Positions 1-8,710 of a DNA stretch of 37,096 bases are shown one piece after another. The notes under the pieces are model-generated. The model was not told the DNA's origin and searched no databases. It saw nothing but the letters and a program-made list of their open reading frames with translations. Source of the stretch: an uncultured Chromatiales bacterium (GTDB lineage Bacteria > Pseudomonadota > Gammaproteobacteria > Steroidobacterales > BM003); the NCBI GenBank assembly GCA_937128475.1, contig CAKZML010000040.1:1-37096 (forward strand). Direction: 5' to 3'. Each line of letters starts with the position of its first letter. Within the stretch, counting starts at the first letter, position 1. Made by a program: the position numbers and the translations under genes.

Positions 1-225
1 TTCCCTGCCAGCCTGGATGTGCAGGAAGAGATCAAGCGACTGGGCATGAAGGAAGGCCTGCTGATCTACGCTCGACGTACGTCTTTCGGTGAATTCGGTG
101 ACTGGCTCATGATGACGCCGCCGCTGATTGCCACGCGGGACGACATTGACGTGTTGGTGGAGCGCCTGGAGAGGGTATTGCGGGCGTACCAGGATGACCT
201 GGCCGCCCGCGGATTTCTCGATTAG
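1..225 (+). CDS. Class III PLP aminotransferase, C-terminal end (partial)
   Basis: The reading frame is open from the first base and ends with TAG at 223-225, so this is the last 74 residues of a gene that begins before the window. The tail has a GLL-Y stretch, a GD-W-MM-TPPL core and an ID-LVERLERVL helix. That is the usual C-terminus of class III (omega-type) aminotransferases, which move an amino group to or from a keto acid using PLP. The catalytic lysine would lie upstream and cannot be checked. The GTG at 19 is an internal valine, not a start. The substrate is unknown. The gene converges on the nhaC-like gene and may belong with the catabolic genes that follow. Confidence 0.75.
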   Translation, partial: FPASLDVQEEIKRLGMKEGLLIYARRTSFGEFGDWLMMTPPLIATRDDIDVLVERLERVLRAYQDDLAARGFLD

Positions 226-245
226 GAATTGCTACCCGGAAGTTT

Positions 246-1754
246 CTACTCATCCTTGTGCAGGGTACGGGCAAAGGACTCGACTTCTTCGGTCTGGGTC
301 TCTTCTTCGATGCGGGTGATCTTGATGTCCCGGAAGCCGTAGAAGATCGCCACCAGCGGGTTGATCAAGTTAAAGAACGCGAAGGGCAGGTAGGCGAAGG
401 TTGGGACGCCCAGGGTGCCTGCCATGAACGCACCACAGGTATTCCAGGGCACCAGCGCCGATGTCATGGTCCCTGCATCCTCGATAGTCCGGGACAGATT
501 CTCCGGGGCCAGTCCACGCTTCTTGAATTCTGCACGATACATCTTGCCGGGCAGGACAATCGCCATGTACTGGTCCGACGCGATGATGTTCAAGCCTATG
601 CAGGTAAACACAACCGACATAATCAGGGACCCGGTTGATTTGGCCGCATGCAGGACCGACCCAATCAGGCGGGTCAGGATACCGGCGTGTTCAAGTACCG
701 CGCCAAAGGCCAGGGCACAGATAATTAACCAGATGGTGTTGAGCATGCTGCTCATGCCGCCGCGGCTTAGCAGGGAATCCACCCGGGCATCACCGGTGTT
801 GGAAACATACCCGTCAGCCAGGGCCTTCCAGACGCCTTTCAGGTAGGCCAGCGGGCCTGTCAGTCCTGAATCAGCCACCAGGCCTTTCACTACGTCCGGT
901 TGCAGTATCACGGCCATAATGCCGCCCACCAGTGCGCCAATCAAAATGGTCGGCATGGCTGGAAACTTCCGAAATGCCATGAACATGACCAGCACCAGGG
1001 GAAGCAGTGCGATCAGCGTGATGTTGAATGACTCTTCCAGTACATCCATGGTCTGGGTTACCAGTGCCGCATCCCCCGAGCCATGGCTATTCAGGCCCAC
1101 GATGGTAAATAGCACCAGGGCGATGATGAACGATGGCGTCGTGGTCCAGACCATGTGTCGAATGTGGGTAAAGATATCCGTACCCGCGACCGCCGGAGCA
1201 AGGTTGGTGGTATCCGACAGCGGCGACATCTTGTCACCGAAGTAGGCGCCGGAAATGACGGCGCCGGCAGTGATTTCCGGCGACAGGCCCAGGCCACTGG
1301 CGACACCGATCAAGCCCACGCCCAGGGTGCCAGCCACAGTCCACGAACTACCGATGCTCACCGAGGCGACAGCACAAATCAGTGCACTGGCTGCGAAAAA
1401 AACCCGTGGATCCAGCAATTTAAGACCCAGCCAGATCATGGTCGGAACCGTGCCCGACAACATCCAGCTTCCGATCAGAGCGCCCACCGAAAGCAGTATT
1501 AGCATGGCGCCCATGGCCGTGCCGATACCGTGAACGATGGCCTGTTCAAGGTCTTGCCAGCGATGGCCGTTGCGAATTGCGATGATCACGCCGATACCGC
1601 CGGCGAAGAGCAGGGCAATTTGATTTGCCCCGTAGGAGGAATCCGAACCGAACAGGTAGACCGACATGGCCAGCAGTGACACGAGTGTTGCCACAGGAAT
1701 CAGTGCCTGGAGCATTGTCGGTGTTTTTATCTCGTCAGTCTGGTTTTCGCTCAT
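246..1754 (-). CDS. nhaC: Na+/H+ antiporter, NhaC family
   Basis: This 502-residue protein is strongly hydrophobic throughout, with roughly 11-12 membrane segments, and fits the NhaC antiporter family in length and pattern. Recognisable parts include the SIGSSWTVAGTLG loop, the GAYFGDKMSPLSDTTNLAPAV segment, which is the family's most characteristic stretch, and the late NTCGAFMAGTLGVP stretch. The expected role is Na+ export in exchange for H+ across the inner membrane. Some relatives exchange organic acids instead, for example malate/lactate antiporters of this superfamily. The gene lies 324 bp downstream of the aminotransferase of the catabolic operon on the same strand and may be transcribed separately. 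An AAGG lies about 7 nt before the ATG. Confidence 0.88.
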   Translation of the reverse strand: MSENQTDEIKTPTMLQALIPVATLVSLLAMSVYLFGSDSSYGANQIALLFAGGIGVIIAIRNGHRWQDLEQAIVHGIGTAMGAMLILLSVGALIGSWMLSGTVPTMIWLGLKLLDPRVFFAASALICAVASVSIGSSWTVAGTLGVGLIGVASGLGLSPEITAGAVISGAYFGDKMSPLSDTTNLAPAVAGTDIFTHIRHMVWTTTPSFIIALVLFTIVGLNSHGSGDAALVTQTMDVLEESFNITLIALLPLVLVMFMAFRKFPAMPTILIGALVGGIMAVILQPDVVKGLVADSGLTGPLAYLKGVWKALADGYVSNTGDARVDSLLSRGGMSSMLNTIWLIICALAFGAVLEHAGILTRLIGSVLHAAKSTGSLIMSVVFTCIGLNIIASDQYMAIVLPGKMYRAEFKKRGLAPENLSRTIEDAGTMTSALVPWNTCGAFMAGTLGVPTFAYLPFAFFNLINPLVAIFYGFRDIKITRIEEETQTEEVESFARTLHKDE

Positions 1755-2078
1755 GCTTTAGCCTTCGGCGTAGTGCCCTTGTTAAATTCACGCGATCGCT
1801 GTCGCTACGCATTGTTGTTCCCTTGCGGGGTGGTTATCAGATGGGGTGAAACTCACCTGCATCTTTCCCCATGCTCAACTGCTTTGCGTTCCTTGCCGAA
1901 AGTTGAGGCTCGCCGGCCACCCTAGCAAAAAAAACAAGAGCGGTCGCGTGTAGTTCGTTCCGAGTATATCCAGAAGATTGTTTTGCTTGCCGCCAGGGGC
2001 AGTGGCTCGGGGTAGGTATGTTCAATCATCCAACTAATTCATTGAATGTCCATCACCCCGGGTTCCACCATATGGCGA
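1755..2078. other. Intergenic gap, no gene seen
   Basis: This 324 bp gap lies between the nhaC-like gene and the aminotransferase, both on the minus strand. It holds a run of A's near 1926-1934 and a GCGATCGC palindrome at 1792-1799. The only open frame, about 60 codons on the minus strand, has a composition that looks random. No convincing terminator follows the aminotransferase stop. A promoter for nhaC is expected here, but I cannot point to one. Confidence 0.5.
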
Positions 2079-3401
2079 TTACTGTTCTGCCAGCACCTCC
2101 GCGAGGCTTGCTTCCAGCATCTCCATGGCTTCATCTATGATGGCCTTGTCCACCATCAGGGGCGGCATAAAGCGCACCGTGCTGACCCCACAACTGAGCA
2201 GTAACAGTCCCTTTTGGAAGGCCTTGCGCACGAGTTCATCACAGACAGTCTTGGCCGGTTCCTTGGTCTGGCGATCCTTAACCAGTTCCATGCCAATCAT
2301 CAGGCCCTGTCCCCGCACTTCGCCGATCACATCGAAGCGGGTAGCCATGTCACGCAGCTTGCCCATGAAGTACTCGCCCATCACCGCTGCGTTGGCGGCG
2401 TATTCAGACTCCACCAGGCGCAGGGTTTCAATCGCCGCCGCGCAGGCCACCGGATTGCCGCCATAGGTGTTGCCATGGGCGCCGTGTTTCCATTGGCTCA
2501 TTACGCTCTTGCGAGCAACGATCAGGCCTATGGGCATGCCCGAACCGATGCCCTTTGCCAGGGTCATGATGTCCGGTTCCACGCCCCAGTTCTGGCAGGC
2601 GAACATTTTGCCCGTGCGTCCGACGCCACTTTGCACTTCATCAAAAATCAGCAAGATGCCGTGTTTGTCGCAGATGTCCCGCAGCCCCTTCAGGAAACCC
2701 TCGGGCGGAACGATGTAACCACCTTCCCCCTGCAAGGGCTCAATCAGCATGCCCGCAACCTCGTTGGCCGGCAGATTGTGCTGGAAGAGTTGTTCGATGT
2801 ACTTGAGCACGGCCTTACCCTGGTCTGCACCCTCGAAAACCGGGCGGTAGTTGTTGGGGTAGGGCACGTGGGTGACGCCCGGCATGGTCGGGAAGAAGCC
2901 CGACTGCTGGGTGTACTTGCTGGAGGTGAAGGACAGCGACCCCATGGTGCGGCCGTGGAAACCGCCCAGGAAACCGATGAAGCGCGGGCGCCCGGTAACC
3001 GCACGGGCCAGCTTCAGGGCTCCCTCAACAGTCTCGGTGCCGGAGTTGGCAAAGAAGGTCATGGCGTCTTCTTCCATGGGTGCCAGCCTGGCCATGGTTT
3101 CGGCCAGGGCAACCTGGTTCTCGTGCCAGTAGTCTGAGGAAATGTGCAGGAACTTGTCCGCCGCACCCTTGATGGCGTTGACCACATCGGGATGGCTATG
3201 ACCGGTGGAGCACACGGCAATGCCGGCCATGAAATCCAGGAAGCGATTACCGTCCACGTCCCAGACTTCGGCGCCCTTGCCGTGGTCCATGACAAACCCA
3301 TAGTCACGGGGATAACAGGGAGCTACAACCTTGGCGTCGCGCTCCATCATTGCGCGTGCGCGGGGTCCGGGTAACTCTGTCTTGATGTGCTGTTCACTCA
3401 C
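2079..3401 (-). CDS. Class III aminotransferase (GABA/ornithine/acetylornithine type)
   Basis: This is a PLP-dependent class III aminotransferase of about 440 residues. In the chosen frame the cofactor lysine is near residue 283 in TLAKGIGSGMPIG, and the D-E pair in IFDEVQSGVGRTG is near residue 254. The PLP phosphate loop NSGTETVEGALK is near 119 and the GGFHGRT motif near 146. The frame also opens with TTG at 3416, but GTG at 3401 has a GAGGG ribosome site at good spacing and is preferred. This is the last gene of a minus-strand operon with an aldehyde dehydrogenase and a CoA-transferase pair. That context points to conversion of an omega-amino acid such as 4-aminobutyrate, 5-aminovalerate or ornithine to a semialdehyde. 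The exact substrate cannot be read from sequence. Confidence 0.88.
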   Translation of the reverse strand: MSEQHIKTELPGPRARAMMERDAKVVAPCYPRDYGFVMDHGKGAEVWDVDGNRFLDFMAGIAVCSTGHSHPDVVNAIKGAADKFLHISSDYWHENQVALAETMARLAPMEEDAMTFFANSGTETVEGALKLARAVTGRPRFIGFLGGFHGRTMGSLSFTSSKYTQQSGFFPTMPGVTHVPYPNNYRPVFEGADQGKAVLKYIEQLFQHNLPANEVAGMLIEPLQGEGGYIVPPEGFLKGLRDICDKHGILLIFDEVQSGVGRTGKMFACQNWGVEPDIMTLAKGIGSGMPIGLIVARKSVMSQWKHGAHGNTYGGNPVACAAAIETLRLVESEYAANAAVMGEYFMGKLRDMATRFDVIGEVRGQGLMIGMELVKDRQTKEPAKTVCDELVRKAFQKGLLLLSCGVSTVRFMPPLMVDKAIIDEAMEMLEASLAEVLAEQ

Positions 3402-3442
3402 GATGTAATCCCTCAAAAAACGTAACGATGAATTCTGAAAAT

Positions 3443-4234
3443 CTAGTAGGGCAGTTTCCGGGCCCGTTTGTGCGCCTCGGCAGTACGTGCATGCAATTGC
3501 CTGAGCGTGTGCAGTTCTTCTTCGCCAGGGGGCGGGATGCGCTCCAGCGATTCGGCCACCGCCAGCGGCCAGCCGGTAGCTGCCTTCACATCCTCCACGC
3601 TAATGCCTTGGAATAACCCGGTCAGGGTCAGCTCGCCGCTTTGCGGGTCGGGTTGGAGTACCCCCAGGTCAGTGATGATCTTTTGCGGGCCATCGCCCCT
3701 GGCGCCTGCCTTGCGACGGGCCTCGGTATCACCGATGTAACCCGCGGAAGTAATGAAGTCCATCTTGTCGACAAAGCTGCGAGGAGACTGGCGCAGCATG
3801 ATGAACGTTTCTTTGGCGTGGGCTGCGATCTCCGGTGCGCCACCGGCGCCGGGCAGGCGAACCTTCGGCGCGTGGTAATCACCGATGGCGGTAGTGTTGA
3901 GATTACCGAAGCGATCAATTTGGGCCGCTCCCAGGAATCCCACGTCAACCCGGCCGGCTTGCAGCCAGTAGGTGAAAATTTCCGGTATGGCTACCAGGCA
4001 CTCGGCGGTCTCTGCCAGGTCCTCGTCTCCGATGGACAAGGGCAGGACGCTGGGCTTGGTACCAATGGTGCCTGACTCATAGATCAGGACGATCCCGGGG
4101 GCATGGGTCAGTCGGGCAAGGTTCGCCGCTGCACTGGGCAGTCCGATGCCGACAAAACATACACAGCCATTCCACATCAATCGTGAGGCGGCAATGGTCA
4201 TCATCTCGTCCCGGGTGTAGTCAGGTGTACTCAT
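3443..4234 (-). CDS. CoA-transferase subunit B (glutaconate CoA-transferase type)
   Basis: This 263-residue beta subunit belongs to the class I CoA-transferase group typified by glutaconate CoA-transferase. Glu53 in YESGTIG matches the catalytic glutamate of that family, which forms the acyl-CoA thioester intermediate. That argues for a true transferase rather than an IpdB-like hydrolase subunit. The QIDRFGNLN and LPGAGGAPEIAAHA stretches are also typical. Its ATG overlaps the subunit A stop by 4 bp, so the two are probably translationally coupled. The expected role is moving CoA from a donor such as acetyl- or succinyl-CoA to the carboxylic acid made by the neighbouring dehydrogenase. The acid is not known. 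Confidence 0.87.
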   Translation of the reverse strand: MSTPDYTRDEMMTIAASRLMWNGCVCFVGIGLPSAAANLARLTHAPGIVLIYESGTIGTKPSVLPLSIGDEDLAETAECLVAIPEIFTYWLQAGRVDVGFLGAAQIDRFGNLNTTAIGDYHAPKVRLPGAGGAPEIAAHAKETFIMLRQSPRSFVDKMDFITSAGYIGDTEARRKAGARGDGPQKIITDLGVLQPDPQSGELTLTGLFQGISVEDVKAATGWPLAVAESLERIPPPGEEELHTLRQLHARTAEAHKRARKLPY

Positions 4235-5076
4235 GATCGCGCCCCCAGTCGAGCCAGGTAGCCCGCATGGTCACCGGTATCGAGTACGTATTCCTGAATC
4301 CATGCCCTGAAGCCATCCCGGTCCCTGGAGATGGCGTCCCACTCCTGGTAGAACGCGTTATCCCGGTCATACACACCGTGAACATAGGATGGGTGAGCGC
4401 CGCCGGGCACTTTGGCCACAGCGCTTACCACCCAGCTGGGCAGAATCACCGAGTTCTGTGGCGCATCCAGTTCGTCCACCACGTCCTCGACCGTGACAAT
4501 CACTTCCCGGGCTGCCATGGCGGCCTCTTTTTGCACCCCGGTAATGCCCCTGAGCAGCACATTGCCGGCCTTGTCGGCCAGGTGCGCGTGGATGATACCC
4601 ACGTCAGGGGTGAGGGCGGGTACTGCTGCCAGGCGTTGACCGGTAAAAGGACACTCGATGTGACGGATATTCGGATTCACCGAGGGCAAATCACTGCCCA
4701 CGAACCCAGCCAGCATGGCGAAAGGCAGTCCCGATGCCCCGGCCTGGTAGGCAGCGGCCATGGCGGCATGACTGCGCTCATCCAGTTCGATGGGACGCGG
4801 CCAGTGCTTTTCGACCGCATCACGCAGGCGGTGCAGCGAACCCACTCCGGGATTACCACCCCAGGAGAAGATCATCCGGCTAACACAACCCATGCCTATC
4901 AGCTGGTCGTAAATGATATCCGGCGTCATGCGCATCAACGTCAGGTCCTTGCGACCCTGGCGGATAATCTCGTGGGCTGCGGCGAATGGAATCAGGTGGG
5001 TAAACCCTTCCATCGCCAACGTCTGCCCGTCCTTGACGAATTCTGCTATCGCCTGCTGCAGTGATAGATGTTTCAT
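4231..5076 (-). CDS. CoA-transferase subunit A (glutaconate CoA-transferase type)
   Basis: This 281-residue alpha subunit is the partner of the gene that overlaps its 3' end. The start region GFTHLIPFAAAHEIIRQ and the GGNPGVGSLHRLRDAVE segment are characteristic of GctA-like proteins. VGIIHAHLADKAGNVLLRG resembles the conserved core of the family. The alpha subunit usually helps bind CoA, while the beta subunit carries the catalytic glutamate. It starts 6 bp after the stop of the aldehyde dehydrogenase gene, which places it firmly in the same operon. Steroid-ring hydrolases (IpdA) are related and remain an alternative, but no other steroid-degradation genes are visible nearby. Confidence 0.87.
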   Translation of the reverse strand: MKHLSLQQAIAEFVKDGQTLAMEGFTHLIPFAAAHEIIRQGRKDLTLMRMTPDIIYDQLIGMGCVSRMIFSWGGNPGVGSLHRLRDAVEKHWPRPIELDERSHAAMAAAYQAGASGLPFAMLAGFVGSDLPSVNPNIRHIECPFTGQRLAAVPALTPDVGIIHAHLADKAGNVLLRGITGVQKEAAMAAREVIVTVEDVVDELDAPQNSVILPSWVVSAVAKVPGGAHPSYVHGVYDRDNAFYQEWDAISRDRDGFRAWIQEYVLDTGDHAGYLARLGARS

Positions 5077-5082
5077 GCGGCG

Positions 5083-6657
5083 CTATTCAACTATTGTTTG
5101 TGACTGCTCACGAAGGTAAAGCGGCAGATAATAAAAACTGGCGATTGCCTTACCAGTGCTGCCAGAACCTTTCCATCCTCCGAAGGGCTGGTAGCCAGGC
5201 CAGGCGCCCGTCGTCGCACCCTGGGGACGGTTTGCGTAGGTCACGCCAGCCTCCACGTTATCCAGGAACCAGCGCACGTCATCCTCGCTGCCGTAGACAC
5301 CGGCGGTAAGACCCTGGTCCGGAGCATTGGTCAGTTCCATGGCGGTTTCCCGGTTGGGAACCCTGGCCAGGGTGAGGATGGGAACAAACATTTCTTCTTG
5401 CCACAAAGAATGATCCAGGGGCAGTTCCACCAGCGTAGGCTGGCAGTAGAAGCCATTTGCCATATTGCCCTCACGGGCCTGGGCGCCACCGGCCAGGAGG
5501 CTTACATCATCGGATTTGAACTGTTCGCAGTAACTGGCGAAATTATCGTATGCCGCCGCATTGGCGACCGGACCCAGCCAGTTCATTCTTTCGGTTGGAT
5601 CACCAATACGAATCTTGGCAATCTCGGCCTGTAATTTCTTGATCAACTCATCGGCTACGGTGTCGTCCACGTACAGTCGCGACAAGGCCGAACATTTCTG
5701 CCCACTCAGGCCATAGGCGGAACGCACGATGCCCATGGCGGCCCGGTCCAGGTCCGCACTACGGGTAACGATGGTGGCGTTCTTGCCGCCCATTTCAGCA
5801 ATGCAGGGGCGCGGGTAGGCGCCTGCGGCGAGACTGCGGTAAATATGCATGCCGGCCTTGTATGAACCGGTGAAGGTGATGCCGGCTACCCGGGGATGTT
5901 CCACCAGCACCTGTCCCACGTCGTGGGCTGATCCATTGACCAGGTTGAACACGCCCGGGGGCAGACCTGCGTCGTGCAGGCACTGGGCCAGCATGACTCC
6001 GGACCAGGGCGTATCAGTGGCGCCCTTGAGCACCACTGTGTTGCCGGTGACCAGGGCAGCGGCCACCGGTCCGCCGGCCAGGGCGAAGGGGAAATTAAAC
6101 GGGGTGATGACGGCCCAGACGCCATGGGGTTTCATTATCGAGCGATTGGTGCTCTTGAATCCTTCAAGCGGATCATCGGGCAGGGCGCGGTCGAATCCGT
6201 TGTTGCTTTCAAAATCGTCGCAGTAAACGGTAAAGAAATCGGCGGTCTCCTGGACTTCGCCCAATGCCTCCATCCGGTTCTTGCCGACTTCCAGGGCCAC
6301 GGCAGCAGAAATCTCGTATACCCGTTCTTCAATCAGGCTGGCAGCCTTGCGCAGGATCTTGTTGCGTTCGTGGTAGGGCATGCTGCGCCATTCGGGCCAG
6401 GCTTTTCTTGCGGCATTGACGGCCATCTCTGTTTCATCAGGGGTTCCGTCGCCAAAACGGCCCAGGAGCATGTCCTGGTCAACCGGGCTGCGTTTTTCCC
6501 GGTACCTTTCGGCCTCTATCGTCTCGCCGTTGATGTAATGCCCGTGCTTCTTTCCCAGGCTTTCTTTGACTGATTCCAGAGCTGCCTCGAATCGGGTGTG
6601 CAACTCCTCTGGCGGAGCGAACATTGTGGAATAGGTCAATCTGAACGGCTTGGTCAT
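5083..6657 (-). CDS. Aldehyde dehydrogenase, P5C (glutamate semialdehyde) dehydrogenase-like
   Basis: This 524-residue protein is an NAD(P)-dependent aldehyde dehydrogenase of the group that includes 1-pyrroline-5-carboxylate dehydrogenase (RocA/PutA C-terminal/ALDH4). Cys322 in SGQKCSALSR is the catalytic nucleophile and Glu288 in AEMGGKNA is the general base. Asn188 sits in ITPFNFPFAL and the cofactor-loop TFTGS is near 261. The N-terminal extension of about 45 residues before the first ALDH strand fits the P5CDH subgroup. It is the first gene of the operon with a CoA-transferase and an aminotransferase. It could oxidise glutamate-5-semialdehyde, or a related semialdehyde made by the aminotransferase. 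A GAGG lies about 8 nt before the ATG. Confidence 0.86.
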   Translation of the reverse strand: MTKPFRLTYSTMFAPPEELHTRFEAALESVKESLGKKHGHYINGETIEAERYREKRSPVDQDMLLGRFGDGTPDETEMAVNAARKAWPEWRSMPYHERNKILRKAASLIEERVYEISAAVALEVGKNRMEALGEVQETADFFTVYCDDFESNNGFDRALPDDPLEGFKSTNRSIMKPHGVWAVITPFNFPFALAGGPVAAALVTGNTVVLKGATDTPWSGVMLAQCLHDAGLPPGVFNLVNGSAHDVGQVLVEHPRVAGITFTGSYKAGMHIYRSLAAGAYPRPCIAEMGGKNATIVTRSADLDRAAMGIVRSAYGLSGQKCSALSRLYVDDTVADELIKKLQAEIAKIRIGDPTERMNWLGPVANAAAYDNFASYCEQFKSDDVSLLAGGAQAREGNMANGFYCQPTLVELPLDHSLWQEEMFVPILTLARVPNRETAMELTNAPDQGLTAGVYGSEDDVRWFLDNVEAGVTYANRPQGATTGAWPGYQPFGGWKGSGSTGKAIASFYYLPLYLREQSQTIVE

Positions 6658-6974
6658 GCGGTATCCTCTTTAGCGCCGAACTCAATCGTTCTGCGCTATA
6701 ACTTCACTATCCTCCCGCTAAAAATTCGATGAAGCGATGCATTTCCTGCCGTCCGGGGCGTCTTTTATCCTTTCGAGGGTATTCCCACAATAGCGGGCAC
6801 CCACAGTACAAAACGACTCGCGAGAGCCGATCACAAAAATCACATCGTTGATCTGAGTTCCATGGAGAGGGTAAACAGAAAATAATTCAATCCCGGATTC
6901 TTACAGACCTGACTGGCCAGCGGCAAGGACTTATCAATAAATGGCTAGGGTTGCCCGGGATTTGAATTGTCGGT
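6658..6974. other. Intergenic region upstream of the catabolic operon
   Basis: About 317 bp with no intact gene. It must hold the promoter of the minus-strand aldehyde dehydrogenase operon, but I see no convincing -35/-10 pair. The right part could contain more degraded sequence of the phosphatase-like remnant that follows, since stops occur in all forward frames and no clear homology is readable. Confidence 0.4.
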
Positions 6975-7251
6975 TTGTGGCTACTTGCCCGGAACCCGCT
7001 TTTTTCAAGCTTCGGGCTATTGTCTGAGGACTGGATAGAACACGCTGAGGAGATTCCAGGCTGTGGTGATATCTGGATGATGATTATGGGTCCGGATACG
7101 CCGGCTATGGGAGAAGTCGGGCCCTGGCCAGAGGTGTTCCAGGGCAGCGTGGCCAGCACGACTATCCAGCTACTTGGATTGGAAAGATTTTGATCCGGAG
7201 GCGGCACCCCCGGTGCCGGGTGTTACAGGGTCTGCAAAAGAGGTTCAATAG
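6975..7251 (+). pseudogene. Remnant of an alkaline phosphatase-family gene (C-terminal end, frameshifted)
   Basis: The readable peptide has the order W-x-x-H, then IPGCGDIWMMIMGPDTPAMGE, then a Q-x-x-V-A-S-T-x-x-x-LLGL stretch. This matches the last part of secreted alkaline-phosphatase/sulfatase-superfamily enzymes, where a G-P-D-T-x-x-x-GE loop is followed by an AAT-x-A-x-LLG helix. The frame ends at TGA 7191-7193. Shifting by one base at the A-run near 7183-7186 lets the reading continue as DFDPEAAPPVPGV to TAG at 7249-7251, as in intact relatives. The N-terminal four-fifths, with the metal ligands, is missing and no start or ribosome site is evident. I read it as a decayed gene whose end overlaps the 3' end of the convergent dehydrogenase. 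The match is from memory of the family, so it is moderate. Confidence 0.5.
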
Positions 7252-8183
7252 CCCCGGGTGAAATCCACCAGGTGGTGAGGTTGCTCACCCGCCAGGTAAC
7301 GACCGAGGTTCGCAAGGAACAGGGGCGCGATGTCCTCAACGAAGCTCACAGCAGAAGTGTGGGCGGTGATGGTGATGCCCGGACAGTCCCACAACGCATC
7401 CCCTGGAGCCAGGGGTTCATGTTCAAAGACATCCAGGACGGCTCCGGCCAGTTCGCCGGCCTTCATGGCGCTCAACAGTGCCTGCTGATCCAGTGATCTT
7501 CCGCGACCCACGTTGATGATGACCGCGTGGGGTGGGAGGGCATCCAGTACCGGGCCATCCACCAGGTGACGGGTTTCGGGTGTATCTGGCAGGCTCATCA
7601 CCAGGTAGTCCGCGTCGCTCACGGCCTGGGGCAAATTCTCTACCTGGAAATGTTTGTCGACCAGCGCCGTCTGGGCCCCCGATCGTGTGACCGCGCTGGT
7701 GCGCATGCCAAATTGCCGGCAGCGCAGGGCGCATTCGCCGCCAATGGATCCCAGGCCGAGAAAAACTGCGTGCTTGCCGGCAAGCTGTCCGGGCATTCTA
7801 TGGTCCCACGCTCCCTGCCTTTGGGAGTCGAACCGCTGAATCACCTGTCGCTCATGGGCCAGCATATAGCAGAGCGTGTATTCCGCCATTTGCGTCCCGA
7901 ACACGCCCTTCACACCGCTAAGCAGGTAATTGCGTGGTAATTCGGGGGCAAGCAGGGACTCGACCCCGGCCCAGGTGGACTGGACCCAGCGCAGGCTGGT
8001 CAGCCGGGGCAGGGCGCCGATCAGCAATCCCGGTGGGGCCAGCACGACCTCCGCCAACGCCGCGCCCTCGGGAAGGCCCGACGGGTCGGTCGCCAACAAG
8101 ACATTCAGTCCAGGCAGGTGGGCATTCTTCACAAACTCGTTATACGCATCTGCCTGGGAATCCAGAATGAGCAGGGTTGTCAT
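7245..8183 (-). CDS. D-2-hydroxyacid dehydrogenase (NAD-dependent)
   Basis: This 312-residue protein belongs to the D-isomer-specific 2-hydroxyacid dehydrogenases, which interconvert 2-keto acids and D-2-hydroxy acids. The Rossmann motif GLGSIGGECA is near residue 143. The three catalytic residues are visible: Arg227 in INVGRGR, Glu256 in VFEHEPL and His275 in TITAHTS. The N-terminal catalytic half is short, similar to glyoxylate/hydroxypyruvate reductase-like members. The gene starts 23 bp after the Lrp-family regulator on the same strand, so the two are probably co-transcribed. With ald on the other side of the regulator, a link to pyruvate or other keto acids is plausible. The substrate is not determined. 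Confidence 0.87.
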   Translation of the reverse strand: MTTLLILDSQADAYNEFVKNAHLPGLNVLLATDPSGLPEGAALAEVVLAPPGLLIGALPRLTSLRWVQSTWAGVESLLAPELPRNYLLSGVKGVFGTQMAEYTLCYMLAHERQVIQRFDSQRQGAWDHRMPGQLAGKHAVFLGLGSIGGECALRCRQFGMRTSAVTRSGAQTALVDKHFQVENLPQAVSDADYLVMSLPDTPETRHLVDGPVLDALPPHAVIINVGRGRSLDQQALLSAMKAGELAGAVLDVFEHEPLAPGDALWDCPGITITAHTSAVSFVEDIAPLFLANLGRYLAGEQPHHLVDFTRGY

Positions 8184-8206
8184 GTCTATGGGTCCTGGAG
8201 AGCGGT

Positions 8207-8686
8207 TTAATCGATGGGGATCGCGGTGCGCTTGATTACGGTACGCAGGGCGAAGCCAGATTGCACCCTTGCCACTGCCGGCAACCGGGTCAGTTGCTGA
8301 TAGTGAATCCGTTCAAAATCCGCCGCATTGGCGACCACCACTCGCAGCAGGTAATCCGAATCACCGGTCATCAAGTAGCACTCCATGACCTCGGGTACCC
8401 GTTGAACCGCTGCCTCGAATTCCTCCAGGTCTTTTTGTTGCTGGCGTTGCAGGGTGATGCGCACGAATACATTGCCCGGCAGGCCAGCCTTTGCGGAATT
8501 CACCAGGCCCACGTAGCCATCGATCACGCCTTCTTCTTCCAGAACCCGGACACGTCGCAGGCAGGCGGATTCGGAGAGATTTACCCGGCGGGCCAACTCA
8601 ACGTTACTCATGCGACCGTCTTTTTGCAGCTCGCGAAGAATGGCCCGATCAGTCTTATCTGGCAGCATTTTCGAATTTTCCATCAT
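8207..8686 (-). CDS. Lrp/AsnC family transcriptional regulator
   Basis: This 159-residue protein has the standard Lrp/AsnC layout. An N-terminal winged helix-turn-helix (residues 10-60, with RMSNVELARRVNLSESACLRR as the recognition region) is followed by a RAM-type ligand-binding domain (about 70-150, with VMECYLMTGDSDYLLRVVV). Such proteins form dimers to octamers and sense amino acids. It is transcribed away from ald across 138 bp, the usual place for an alanine-responsive activator of alanine dehydrogenase (AldR-like). It leads a likely two-gene unit with the hydroxyacid dehydrogenase. The ligand is inferred from context only. Confidence 0.92.
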   Translation of the reverse strand: MMENSKMLPDKTDRAILRELQKDGRMSNVELARRVNLSESACLRRVRVLEEEGVIDGYVGLVNSAKAGLPGNVFVRITLQRQQQKDLEEFEAAVQRVPEVMECYLMTGDSDYLLRVVVANAADFERIHYQQLTRLPAVARVQSGFALRTVIKRTAIPID

Positions 8687-8710
8687 TAGTTGACTCCGTA
8701 GCGGCGGATT

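Noticed and set aside
2214-3137. A 307-codon open frame on the plus strand opposite the aminotransferase.
   Set aside because: It is the antisense shadow of a clear gene, has no ribosome site and no family features. The same applies to the long plus-strand frame opposite the CoA-transferase genes and the minus-strand frame opposite ald.
3443-5076. Steroid-ring hydrolase IpdAB instead of a CoA-transferase.
   Set aside because: The catalytic glutamate in YESGTIG is present as in true transferases, and no steroid-degradation genes are nearby.
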